In this document: piece after piece, positions 7,069-13,918 of the stretch | Layout of the letters: each line of letters starts with the position of its first letter | How positions within the stretch are numbered: the first letter of the stretch is position 1 | NCBI GenBank assembly: GCA_041569895.1 | Contig: JBFFXF010000144.1 | Coordinates: forward strand, 1-18,375 | DNA: 18,375 bases | Direction of reading: 5' to 3' | DNA from: JBFFXF01 sp041569895 | Lineage (GTDB): Bacteria > Planctomycetota > UBA8108 > JACQVS01 | Notes under the pieces: model-generated | What the model saw: the letters and a program-made list of their open reading frames with translations, nothing else | Databases searched by the model: none | What the model was told of the DNA's origin: nothing | Made by a program: the position numbers and the translations under genes

Positions 7069-8357
7069 AGCGACCACGGCGCCCGCATCGGACGCGAGCG
7101 CATCGAGTTGGCGCGGTCGTCGTCGATGAATCGCTCCGCCTCGGGGTCCCATCGCAGCTTGCGCTCGAGGAGCATGGCGATGTTGCCCATATGGCAGATG
7201 GTCGAGCAGCGGTGGCCGAACTCCGCCGGGAAGTACGGGTCCTTGCGCTCGCGAACCGCGTCGAGGAAGCTGCGATGCTCGCCGGCGTGGTTGGTCGGCA
7301 GCGCGACGTCGCCCTCGCCCGGCGTCCACTTCGCGATCTCCTCCGAGCTCGCCTCGACCGGTCCGGCGAACTGCGCGTTGCCGACCCAGCCGTCGTCACC
7401 CTCGAAGCGCATGCCGGTGCCGCCGTTCTCGACGTGGAGCACGACACCGCTGGCGTACTTGTACCGCAGCGTGTAGGTGACGAACGTGTTGAAGAGGCTG
7501 TCCTCGTTGACGGTGCCCTCGCCCTCGACCTCGACCGGCCCCGTGCGCTCGGTGTCGAGCGCCCACTGGACGGTGTCGAGCTGGTGCAGGCCCCAGTCGG
7601 TGAGGATGCCGCCCGAGTAGTCGAAGATGTGCCGCCAGTGCATCTTCTCCAGGCGGTTCGGCGTGTAGGGCGCCTCCGGCGCCGGTCCGAGCCAGAGATC
7701 GTAGTCGAGCCCCTCGGGCACCGGGGCGGGCTTCTCGTCGGGGTATCGCGTTCCGTCGGGCAGTCGGACGCGCACGGTGCGCACCTTCCCGATGAGCCCG
7801 TTGCGGACGATCTGCGCCATCCGGTGGTAACAGTGCAGGCTCCGATCCTCGGTCGACGTCTGGAACACGGCGCGGCGCTTCGCGACCAGGTCGCTCAGGA
7901 TGCGCCCCTCGGCGATCGTCAGCGTCGGCTTCTCGCAGATCACGTCCTTGCCGGCGCGGAGGGCCATCACCGACATCGGCACGTGCCAGTGATCCGGCGT
8001 CGAGATCATCACCGCGTCGATGTCGTTTCGCTCGATGATCCGCCGGAAGTCGAGGTACGAGTCGCACCCCTTCGAGCCGTACCGGCCGTCGACCATCCTG
8101 CGCGCGCGCTCCCGGCGGTCGGCGAAGACGTCGCAGACCGCGACGACACGGGCGTCGTCCTGCCCCAGCAGCATGTGCAGGTTGCGGTGGATGCCGTGGC
8201 TGCCCGTTCCGAGGGCGCCGATGGTGACGCGTTCGCTCGGCGCCTCGCGGCCCCGGAGGCTCTTCCCGAGCACCGTCGGGATGGCCGCAGCGGTCGCGAA
8301 GAGCGCGGAACGCGCGACAAAATCGCGCCGGGAGATCGGTGTCCTTCCCGAGTCCAT
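7059..8357 (-). CDS. Tat-exported Gfo/Idh/MocA-family oxidoreductase
   Basis: This is a 432-residue NAD(P)-dependent oxidoreductase, probably acting on a sugar, inositol or related polyol outside the cytoplasm. The N-terminus has a twin-arginine signal, ISRRDFVARSALFATAAA (~8-25). The Rossmann fold follows, with VTIGALGTGSHG (GxGxxG) at ~44-55, VVAVCDVF, and the family landmark ICEKP (Lys normally catalytic). The later DYSGGILTDWGLHQLDTVQWAL segment matches the C-terminal alpha/beta substrate domain, where the His after DWG is usually at the active site. The ATG at 8357 is supported by a strong ribosome site, AAAGGAG, 4 nt upstream; an upstream in-frame ATG at 8420 would put a Gly-Asn repeat before the Tat signal and is unlikely. 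Tat-exported members of this family are common in Planctomycetota. The exact substrate cannot be read from the sequence. Confidence 0.9.
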   Translation of the reverse strand: MDSGRTPISRRDFVARSALFATAAAIPTVLGKSLRGREAPSERVTIGALGTGSHGIHRNLHMLLGQDDARVVAVCDVFADRRERARRMVDGRYGSKGCDSYLDFRRIIERNDIDAVMISTPDHWHVPMSVMALRAGKDVICEKPTLTIAEGRILSDLVAKRRAVFQTSTEDRSLHCYHRMAQIVRNGLIGKVRTVRVRLPDGTRYPDEKPAPVPEGLDYDLWLGPAPEAPYTPNRLEKMHWRHIFDYSGGILTDWGLHQLDTVQWALDTERTGPVEVEGEGTVNEDSLFNTFVTYTLRYKYASGVVLHVENGGTGMRFEGDDGWVGNAQFAGPVEASSEEIAKWTPGEGDVALPTNHAGEHRSFLDAVRERKDPYFPAEFGHRCSTICHMGNIAMLLERKLRWDPEAERFIDDDRANSMRSRPMRAPWSLEA

Positions 8358-8361
8358 CTCT

Positions 8362-8368
8362 CTCCTTT
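8362..8368 (-). promoter_or_regulatory. Shine-Dalgarno deciding the oxidoreductase start
   Basis: On the minus strand AAAGGAG is followed by four bases and the ATG at 8357. It is the strongest ribosome site near this gene and places the start just before the Tat signal. Confidence 0.75.
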
Positions 8369-8412
8369 CGTTCCCGTTCCCGTTCCCGTTCCCGTGCCCG
8401 TCCCCGTGCCCG
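8369..8412. repeat. Hexanucleotide tandem repeat in the 5' leader
   Basis: On the plus strand the unit CGTTCC is repeated: four perfect copies (8369-8392) then three diverged copies (CGTGCC, CGTCCC, CGTGCC) up to 8410 and a partial unit. On the minus strand it reads as GGAACG units directly upstream of the ribosome site for the oxidoreductase gene. Copy-number change would alter leader length in steps of 6 nt. Confidence 0.9.
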
Positions 8413-8428
8413 ACAACCATCGCCGGTC

Positions 8429-8457
8429 AGTATAGGTGCGCAGTGCGAGATTGAGAA
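8429..8457 (-). promoter_or_regulatory. Putative promoter for the Gfo/Idh/MocA gene
   Basis: On the minus strand TTCTCA (8457-8452, 4/6) is followed after 17 bp by TATACT (8434-8429, 5/6). The start of transcription would be near 8422, giving a ~65 nt leader that contains the hexanucleotide repeat and then the ribosome site. It lies in the divergent gap facing the esterase gene. Confidence 0.5.
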
Positions 8458-8464
8458 GCCCGCT

Positions 8465-8473
8465 TGCTACAAT
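8465..8473 (+). promoter_or_regulatory. Putative extended -10 promoter for the esterase-like gene
   Basis: TGCTACAAT is an extended -10 (TGn plus TACAAT, 5/6). A good -35 is not obvious at 17 bp; a TTGAGA at 8451-8456 is too close (11 bp). The predicted transcription start falls within one or two bases of the ATG at 8482, and no ribosome site precedes that ATG, so the mRNA may be leaderless. Confidence 0.4.
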
Positions 8474-8481
8474 GGCGATCG

Positions 8482-10809
8482 ATGGTCTCCACCTGCGCCA
8501 CGCTTCTGGTGCTTCTCGTCGTGTCGTCTCCGCAGGACGACCGCCTCGCGCATCGCCTGCGGGCGCTCGATCCGCACGTGCTTCCCGGCAAAGAGCGCGA
8601 TGCGGCGCGGCGCGCCGTGCGCGAGGATCAGCGGCGGCGGGTCTTCGAGGCGAACCGGCGCAGCAGCCGGCAGTGGCGCGCCATCGAGAGTCGCGGCGAC
8701 TGGGAGCGTTTTCGCGACGAGCGTCTCGCCCGGCTGCGTGAATCGCTCGGCTCGCCCGGTCTGACGGCGAGCGACACCGCGCCACGCGCGCGAGTCACCG
8801 GCGAGGTGACCGGCGACGGGTTCCGCATCGAGAACACCGTGCTCGAGAGCCGCCCCGGGGGCTGGATCACCGCGAACGTCTACGCGCCGAGCCCGCCGCG
8901 CGCGTCGATGCCCGGGATCGTCATCTCGCACAGCCACCACCGCCCGAAGGAGCAGTCGGAGCTCCAGGACATGGGGATGACGTGGGCGCGGGCGGGCTGC
9001 GTCGTCGTCGTGCCCGACCACCTCGGTCACGGCGAGAGGCGGCAGCATCCGTTCCACGAGGCGTCCGACTTCGAGCGACCGTTCCGCGTCAGCCGGCAGG
9101 ACTACTACTTCCGCTACGATCTCGCCGCGCAGCTCGACCTCGCCGGCGAGAGCCTGATGGGCTGGCTGGCCGCCGATCTGATGCGGTGCGTCGATCTCCT
9201 GGTCGCGCGGCCGGGTGTCGACGCGGACCGCATCGTGCTTCTCGGCGCCGTCGCGGGAGGCGGCGATCCGGCGGCCGTGGCGGGGGCGCTCGATCGACGC
9301 ATCGACGCCGTCGTGCCGTTCAACTTCGGCGGGCCGCAGCCCGAGACCACCTACCCGCTGCCCGACGACGCGGAACGCTCGTTCAACTACGCGGGCAGCG
9401 GCAGCTGGGAATCGACGCGCAACCTGCGCGGGTCGGCGGCCGGCGGTTTCCTGCCGTGGGTGATCGTCGGCGGCATCGCGCCGCGACGTCTCGTGCACGC
9501 CCACGAGTTCGCCTGGGATCGCGAGCGCGACCCGGTCTGGAAGAGATACCGGCGCATCTACCAGCTCCTCGACGCGCCCGAGAACCTGGCGTTCGCCCAC
9601 GGTCGCGGCGCGCTGCGCGGGCGCCCTCCCGAGTCATCGCACTGCACCAACATCGGCCGCGTGCACCGCGAGATGATCCACCCGGCGCTGGCGAGGTGGT
9701 TCGGGATCGAGGTCACCCGCGAGCGCGAGTACAGCCGCCCGCGGGACCGCTCCGAGCTTCGCTGCATGACCGACGAGGCGGCGCGCGAGCTGCGCCCGAA
9801 GTCCATCTGCGAGGCCCTCTCGAGCGTCGCGCGATCGCGCCCCGCGCCGCCCGAGGCGCTGTCACGGTGGGAACGCGCGCTCGGCGACGTCGCGCCGGAC
9901 GCGCCACCCCGCGTGCGAATCGCGACCATCGACCGCACGGCGCTTCCGGGTGTGCTGCTCGAGCGTCTCGCGCTCGAGGTCGAGCCGGGAATCGTCGTGC
10001 CGGCGCTGCTGCTGATCCCCGCATCGGCGAGCGCCACGACCTCTCCGACGAGACCCGGCGCGCCCCTGGTGGTCGCCCTCGCACGCCTCGGAAAGGCGTG
10101 GTTCCTCGCGCACCGCGCCGAGGCGCTCGCCGCTCTCCTCGAGGCCGGCATCGCCGTCTGCGTGCCGGACGTGCGCGGCGCGGGCGAGTCGGCGGAGGGA
10201 AGCGGGCTCGGTCGATCGAGCGCCGCGACCTCTCGGTCATCCACCGAGCAGATGCTCGGCGGCACGATGGCCGGGGCCCGCCTGCGCGACGTGCGGGCGC
10301 TCCTCGCCCATCTGCGCGAGCGCCGGGAGCTGGACGCCTCGCGGATCGCCCTCTGGGGCGACTCGCCCTCGTCGCCTCTCGCGCCGCGGACCGATCACCG
10401 CGTCCCGAGGCGCATCGGCGGCCGACCGGAGGGCCCCGATCCGCTCGGCGGGCTGCTCGCGCTCCTCGGCGCCGCCCTCGAGCGGGACGTCCGCTGCGTG
10501 CTCGTCCACGGCGGGCTGGTCAGTTTCCGATCGGTGCTCGACAGCCCGTTCGTCTTCATACCGCACGACGTCGCCGTCCCGGGCGCGCTCGGGGCGGGCG
10601 ACCTCGCCGGGCTGGTGTCGGCGATCGCGCCGCGTCCGGCGCGCCTCGGAGCGCTCGTCGACGGGCTCGGACGGGCGGTCGACGCCGAGCGCGCCCGCGC
10701 CGCGTATCGGTCGGCGCTCGAGGCGTACGCCGGCGCGTCCGGTGCGCTCCACATCGCCGGTGAGGAGTCCGGGCCGGCGGTGCGCTGGCTGATCGAGCGA
10801 CTCCGCTGA
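8482..10809 (+). CDS. Exported two-domain alpha/beta-hydrolase, acetyl-xylan-esterase-like
   Basis: This 775-residue protein starts with a short hydrophobic signal (MVSTCATLLVLLVVSS). Two alpha/beta-hydrolase-like units follow. The first (~115-400) has PGIVISHSHH, VVVVPDHLGHGE and DRIVLLGAVAGGG; the position where relatives carry GxSxG reads G-A-V-A-G (255-259), so Ser is replaced by Val257. The second (~480-775) has VPALLLIP, VCVPDVRGAGES and RIALWGDSPSS, with Ser628 a candidate nucleophile in GDSPS. Known relatives are acetyl-xylan esterases and dienelactone-hydrolase-like enzymes. I infer that only the second unit could be catalytic, and its full triad is not clear to me. The ATG at 8482 is preferred over a TTG at 8464 because the signal peptide begins there and the -10 box would overlap the TTG. 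It runs divergently from the oxidoreductase gene and ends 6 bp from the convergent sulfatase gene. Confidence 0.75.
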   Translation: MVSTCATLLVLLVVSSPQDDRLAHRLRALDPHVLPGKERDAARRAVREDQRRRVFEANRRSSRQWRAIESRGDWERFRDERLARLRESLGSPGLTASDTAPRARVTGEVTGDGFRIENTVLESRPGGWITANVYAPSPPRASMPGIVISHSHHRPKEQSELQDMGMTWARAGCVVVVPDHLGHGERRQHPFHEASDFERPFRVSRQDYYFRYDLAAQLDLAGESLMGWLAADLMRCVDLLVARPGVDADRIVLLGAVAGGGDPAAVAGALDRRIDAVVPFNFGGPQPETTYPLPDDAERSFNYAGSGSWESTRNLRGSAAGGFLPWVIVGGIAPRRLVHAHEFAWDRERDPVWKRYRRIYQLLDAPENLAFAHGRGALRGRPPESSHCTNIGRVHREMIHPALARWFGIEVTREREYSRPRDRSELRCMTDEAARELRPKSICEALSSVARSRPAPPEALSRWERALGDVAPDAPPRVRIATIDRTALPGVLLERLALEVEPGIVVPALLLIPASASATTSPTRPGAPLVVALARLGKAWFLAHRAEALAALLEAGIAVCVPDVRGAGESAEGSGLGRSSAATSRSSTEQMLGGTMAGARLRDVRALLAHLRERRELDASRIALWGDSPSSPLAPRTDHRVPRRIGGRPEGPDPLGGLLALLGAALERDVRCVLVHGGLVSFRSVLDSPFVFIPHDVAVPGALGAGDLAGLVSAIAPRPARLGALVDGLGRAVDAERARAAYRSALEAYAGASGALHIAGEESGPAVRWLIERLR

Positions 10810-10815
10810 CCGCGA

Positions 10816-12264
10816 TCAATCGCGCGAAGGAGTCGGCATCTGCGCATCGACCTCGCGCCGCCAGTCGCGCAGCATGCCGAGGAGCCGCTGCGCGCGCTCG
10901 GGCATGTCGTCCGCGAGGTTGCGCGCCTCGGCGGGATCCTCGTGGAGGTCGTGAAGCGCCAGCTCGCCGCTTTCGTGAAACTCGAGGAGCTTCCAGCGGC
11001 CCGCCCGCACGGCGCTCACCGGCGTCGTCGTCGGATAGTAGTGCGGATAGTGCCAGTAGAGCGCGTCGCGCTCGAGACGGGCGTTGGGGTCTCGCAGCAG
11101 CGGGACGAGCGAGACGCCATCGTGAGGCGCGGCCGGCGCCACGCCGACCGCCTCGAGAAGCGTCGGGTAGAAGTCGTTCGAGATCACCGGCTCGTGGCAG
11201 ACGCCGCCCGGCTCGGTGACGCCCGGCCAGCGCACGATCAGCGGCACGCGGATGCCGCCTTCCCAGAGCGAGCCCTTCCCCGAGCGCAGCGGGTGGTTGC
11301 TGGTCACCTGCATGCCGCGGTGTCGATTGATGTACCCGCCGTTGTCCGAGGTGAAGACGATCAGCGTCCGCCGCGAGAGCTCGAGGTCGTCGAGTCGGGC
11401 GAGCAGACGGCCGACGTTCTCGTCGAGGCTGTCGACCATCGCGGCGTAGGTCGGGTTGCGGTGGTGCAGTCCGGGCTCGAGCCGCTTGCGGTACCGGTCG
11501 ACCACCTCCGCCTTCGCCTCGATCGGCGTGTGCACCGTGTGGTACCAGAGCGAGAGGAAGAAAGGGCGGTCGCGCACGCGCTCGACGATGCGGATCGCCT
11601 CGTCGGTGAGCCGGTCGGTGAGGTACTCGCCCTTCTCGCCCCACTCGAGGCCGGGCACGTAGCGGAGCTCGTCGGTGTTGCTCCACAGGCCGCGGTAGGG
11701 ATAGAAGAAGGTCGACGGGGCGCCCCAGAAGGTGCCGCCGACGTTGACGTCGAAGCCCTGCGTCTCGGGGTAGTGCGCCGCGTCGCCGAGGTGCCACTTG
11801 CCGACGTGCGCCGTGAAGTAGCCCGCTCTCGACAGCGCCTCGGCGAGCGTCACCTCGCCGTGCGCCAAGTTGCCGACGGTGACCGGCGGGACGAGCGGGC
11901 GGTTTCGCGGCGGCCGCTGTGACGCCTCGAACCAGACGGTCATGTGGAGGCGCGCCGGGTACTTGCCGGTCATCACCGACGCGCGCGTCGGCGTGCAGAC
12001 CGGCGCGGCCGCGTAGGCGTTCGTGAAGCGCACCCCGCGGCGCGCGAGGCCGTCGAGGTGCGGCGTGCGGTGGAGGTCGGCGCCGTGGCAGCCGAGGTCG
12101 GCCCAGCCGAGATCGTCGGCGAGGATGAAGACGATGTTCGGCGCCAGGACCGGTTCTTCGGCCGCATCGCGGCCGTCGCACCACGCCGCCGTCGCGGCGA
12201 TCGCGCCGAGCAGGAGAAGCGCCGCAGCGGCTGCGCGCGTCGTCAACGAGCTGCAACGCTCCAC
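10816..12264 (-). CDS. Exported formylglycine-dependent sulfatase
   Basis: This 482-residue protein has an N-terminal signal peptide (hydrophobic Ala/Leu stretch ~10-27) followed by a type I sulfatase. Metal-binding Asp50 and Asp51 lie in NIVFILADDLGWADLG, and Cys90 in CTPTR (C-x-P-x-R) is the residue normally oxidised to formylglycine. MTGKYPARL, the GKWHLGD motif and FTSDNGG (metal-binding Asp-Asn) follow in the usual order. It is predicted to hydrolyse sulfate esters on carbohydrates or other organics in the periplasm or outside; the substrate is unknown. No formylglycine-generating enzyme is in the window. The GTG start at 12264 has a very good ribosome site, GGAGGTGA, that overlaps the stop codon of the upstream DJ-1-type gene, so the pair is probably one operon with coupled translation. 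It converges with the esterase gene, 6 bp apart. Confidence 0.92.
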   Translation of the reverse strand: MERCSSLTTRAAAAALLLLGAIAATAAWCDGRDAAEEPVLAPNIVFILADDLGWADLGCHGADLHRTPHLDGLARRGVRFTNAYAAAPVCTPTRASVMTGKYPARLHMTVWFEASQRPPRNRPLVPPVTVGNLAHGEVTLAEALSRAGYFTAHVGKWHLGDAAHYPETQGFDVNVGGTFWGAPSTFFYPYRGLWSNTDELRYVPGLEWGEKGEYLTDRLTDEAIRIVERVRDRPFFLSLWYHTVHTPIEAKAEVVDRYRKRLEPGLHHRNPTYAAMVDSLDENVGRLLARLDDLELSRRTLIVFTSDNGGYINRHRGMQVTSNHPLRSGKGSLWEGGIRVPLIVRWPGVTEPGGVCHEPVISNDFYPTLLEAVGVAPAAPHDGVSLVPLLRDPNARLERDALYWHYPHYYPTTTPVSAVRAGRWKLLEFHESGELALHDLHEDPAEARNLADDMPERAQRLLGMLRDWRREVDAQMPTPSRD

Positions 12265-12268
12265 CGCC

Positions 12269-12276
12269 TCACCTCC
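12269..12276 (-). promoter_or_regulatory. Shine-Dalgarno of the sulfatase gene overlapping the upstream stop
   Basis: On the minus strand GGAGGTGA contains the TGA stop of the DJ-1-type gene (12271-12269). GGAGG ends 7 nt before the sulfatase GTG at 12264. This supports the GTG start and coupling of the two genes. Confidence 0.75.
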
Positions 12277-12838
12277 CCGTCGCTCGCAGCAGCCGGATGA
12301 GCTCGCGCAGGACCTCGGTGTTGTCCTGATACCCGCGTCCGGTGACCAGGTGCCCGTCGACGACGCACGGATCGGCGACGTAGGTCGCGCCGCCCTGCTC
12401 GGCGTCGCGGGCGCACTTCGGCACGGTGGTGACCCGGCGGCCGCGGATGCAGTCCGCGGCGGCGAGGATCTCGATCCCGTGGCAGAGGCACCCGACCGGC
12501 TTGCCCGCCTCGAAGATCTCCCGCGTCACGCGCAGGAGGTCCGCGTCGTAGCGGATGTACTCCGGGGCCCTGCCGCCCGAGATGAACATGCCGGCGAAGT
12601 CGGCGGCGCGGAGGTCCCGGAACGCCGCCGTGGCCTCGAGGTGGTAGCCCGGCCGCTCGACGGTGATGTCCCACGGCACGTCGGGGTTCGGCGGGATCTC
12701 GTGGAGGACGGTGTGGTAGAGGCGGGCCTCCGGTCCGGCGACGACCACTTCGAAACCATCCTCCGGCAGCCGATAGTAGGCATAGAAGGTGTCGAGCGCC
12801 TCCGTCCCGTCGCCGATCGGCATGAGGATTCTTGCCAC
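12269..12838 (-). CDS. DJ-1/PfpI (class I glutamine amidotransferase-like) protein
   Basis: This 189-residue cytosolic protein has the DJ-1/PfpI fold. ARILMPIGDG opens the first strand, FISGGRAPEY (~85-94) is the family's GGRxPE motif, and GCLCHG (116-121) holds the nucleophile elbow with Cys119 and His120. Members include intracellular proteases, glyoxalase III-type deglycases and chaperones, so the family does not settle the reaction. It starts at a GTG (12838) with AGGTG a few bases upstream; another in-frame GTG at 12844 is possible and would add two residues. The very long open frame upstream is not coding here, because it runs antisense through the GSCFA gene. The stop overlaps the sulfatase ribosome site, so they are probably co-expressed, with this protein first. 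Confidence 0.85.
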   Translation of the reverse strand: MARILMPIGDGTEALDTFYAYYRLPEDGFEVVVAGPEARLYHTVLHEIPPNPDVPWDITVERPGYHLEATAAFRDLRAADFAGMFISGGRAPEYIRYDADLLRVTREIFEAGKPVGCLCHGIEILAAADCIRGRRVTTVPKCARDAEQGGATYVADPCVVDGHLVTGRGYQDNTEVLRELIRLLRATGR

Positions 12839-12856
12839 GGTCACACCTGTGTCACC
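12839..12856. promoter_or_regulatory. Imperfect 18 bp dyad, operator-like
   Basis: GGTCACACCTGTGTCACC is symmetric at 7 of 9 pairs (GGT-n-ACAC-nn-GTGT-n-ACC). It lies directly upstream of the GTG start of the DJ-1-type gene, and a second TCACCTGT copy overlaps it from 12852. It could be a regulator site or a hairpin in the mRNA leader. No regulator gene is adjacent. Confidence 0.3.
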
Positions 12857-12905
12857 TGTCTGACGTGTGCGGGTCGCGGCGGCGCCGCCACCGCGTGGAA
12901 CGTGC

Positions 12906-12911
12906 AGTATA
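12906..12911 (-). promoter_or_regulatory. Putative -10 box for the DJ-1/sulfatase pair
   Basis: TATACT (5/6) on the minus strand, the same hexamer as the -10 proposed upstream of the oxidoreductase gene. Transcription would start near 12899, with a ~60 nt leader containing a GC-rich dyad (12878-12889). No convincing -35 was found. Confidence 0.35.
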
Positions 12912-12929
12912 CCGCCAAGGCGCAAACCT

Positions 12930-12958
12930 TTGCACTTCCGGGGCGCCGCGCGTACCAT
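12930..12958 (+). promoter_or_regulatory. Weak promoter candidate for the GSCFA gene
   Basis: TTGCAC (12930-12935) and TACCAT (12953-12958) are 17 bp apart, with matches of 3/6 and 4/6. A start near 12965 would give a ~39 nt leader that includes the ribosome site GAAGGAG (12991-12997), six bases before the ATG at 13004. Confidence 0.3.
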
Positions 12959-13003
12959 TCCCGACAGTTCGACGAGCGCCGCCCGGCGGCGAAGGAGCTC
13001 GCA

Positions 13004-13903
13004 ATGGCGTACGTGCCCGAAACCCAGATTCTCGACCTCAAGCCGGAGCATCTCTATCCGCAGGGAAGGGATCTCCGCCCCGAGTTCTTCCAGCACCAGC
13101 GCACGCCGTTGATGTCGCGCGAGACGCCGGTCGCGTCGATCGGCAGCTGCTTCGCTCGCGAGATCAAGGACTACCTGGTCGAGAAGGGCTTCAACTACCT
13201 GCAGACCGCCACCGGAAAGAACGCGCGACACGGCTCGGCGGCCTGGGACCGCGTCTACAACACGTTCTGCCTGCTGCAGGAGTTCGAGCGGGCGATCGAG
13301 GGCTTCGAGCCGCACGAGCGGTTCTGGGAGCTCGACGGCAAGCTCCTCGATCCTTATCGGAAGAAGGTCGAGTGGCGCGATCGGGCGCACGCCGAGGAGG
13401 AGCTCGAGCTCCACCGCGTCACCGCTCGCGAGGCGATCACCCGCGCCGAGGTGATGATCATCACCGTCGGGCTGACCGAGATCTGGTACAGCAAGGTCGA
13501 CGGCAGCGTCTTCTTCCAGGTGCCGCCGGCGCCGATCTTCGATCCGGAGCTGCACGCGTTCAGGAACTCGACGGTCGACGAGAACCTCGGCAACCTGGAG
13601 TCGATTCACCGGGTCTTCAAGAAAGGCAATCCGGAGGGCAAGATCATCATCACGGTGAGCCCGGTGCCGCTGCGCGCCACCTTTCGCGAGCAGAACGTCG
13701 TCGTCGCCAACACGACGTCGAAGGCGACCCTGGTGGTCGCGACGCAGCAGTTCGTCGCCAACCACGACGACGTCTACTACTTCCCGAGCTACGAGCTCGT
13801 CACCACGGTCATCCCGAAGGCGTTCGAGCGCGACAACCGCCACGTCAAGCGGCGCACGGTGCGCAAGATCATGAAGGCCTTCGAGGCGATGTACGTCGAG
13901 TGA
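13004..13903 (+). CDS. GSCFA-domain protein, SGNH-hydrolase-like
   Basis: This 299-residue protein carries the family signature SIGSCFAREI, with GSCFA at 47-51, near the N-terminus. ITVGLTEIWY and ITVSPVPLRATF follow, which match later conserved blocks of GSCFA proteins. The family is a distant relative of SGNH/GDSL esterases; some members are encoded near capsule or glycan genes, but no reaction is firmly established that I can name. The Ser48-Cys49 pair is the expected active-site region by family position (inference). There is no signal peptide, so it is probably cytosolic. The ATG is supported by the ribosome site GAAGGAG at 6 nt. It stands alone on its strand between divergent and convergent neighbours (15 bp from the next gene end), so it is likely a single-gene transcription unit. 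Confidence 0.88.
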   Translation: MAYVPETQILDLKPEHLYPQGRDLRPEFFQHQRTPLMSRETPVASIGSCFAREIKDYLVEKGFNYLQTATGKNARHGSAAWDRVYNTFCLLQEFERAIEGFEPHERFWELDGKLLDPYRKKVEWRDRAHAEEELELHRVTAREAITRAEVMIITVGLTEIWYSKVDGSVFFQVPPAPIFDPELHAFRNSTVDENLGNLESIHRVFKKGNPEGKIIITVSPVPLRATFREQNVVVANTTSKATLVVATQQFVANHDDVYYFPSYELVTTVIPKAFERDNRHVKRRTVRKIMKAFEAMYVE

Positions 13904-13918
13904 CGCGCCGCCGGCCGC

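Noticed and set aside
8358..8420. Upstream ATG for the oxidoreductase adding a Gly-Asn repeat N-terminus
   Set aside because: The Tat signal would be internal and the good ribosome site is at the ATG of 8357. The added residues are just the translated hexanucleotide repeat.
8464..8481. TTG start for the esterase-like gene
   Set aside because: It overlaps the extended -10 box, and the signal peptide begins naturally at the ATG at 8482.
8982..10763. 593-codon plus-strand frame inside the esterase gene
   Set aside because: Arg/Ala-rich frame with no domain, overlapping the esterase reading frame that shows hydrolase motifs.
12839..13843. Upstream extension of the DJ-1-type protein
   Set aside because: The extension is antisense to the GSCFA gene and has no family similarity. 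Homology starts at the GTG near 12838.
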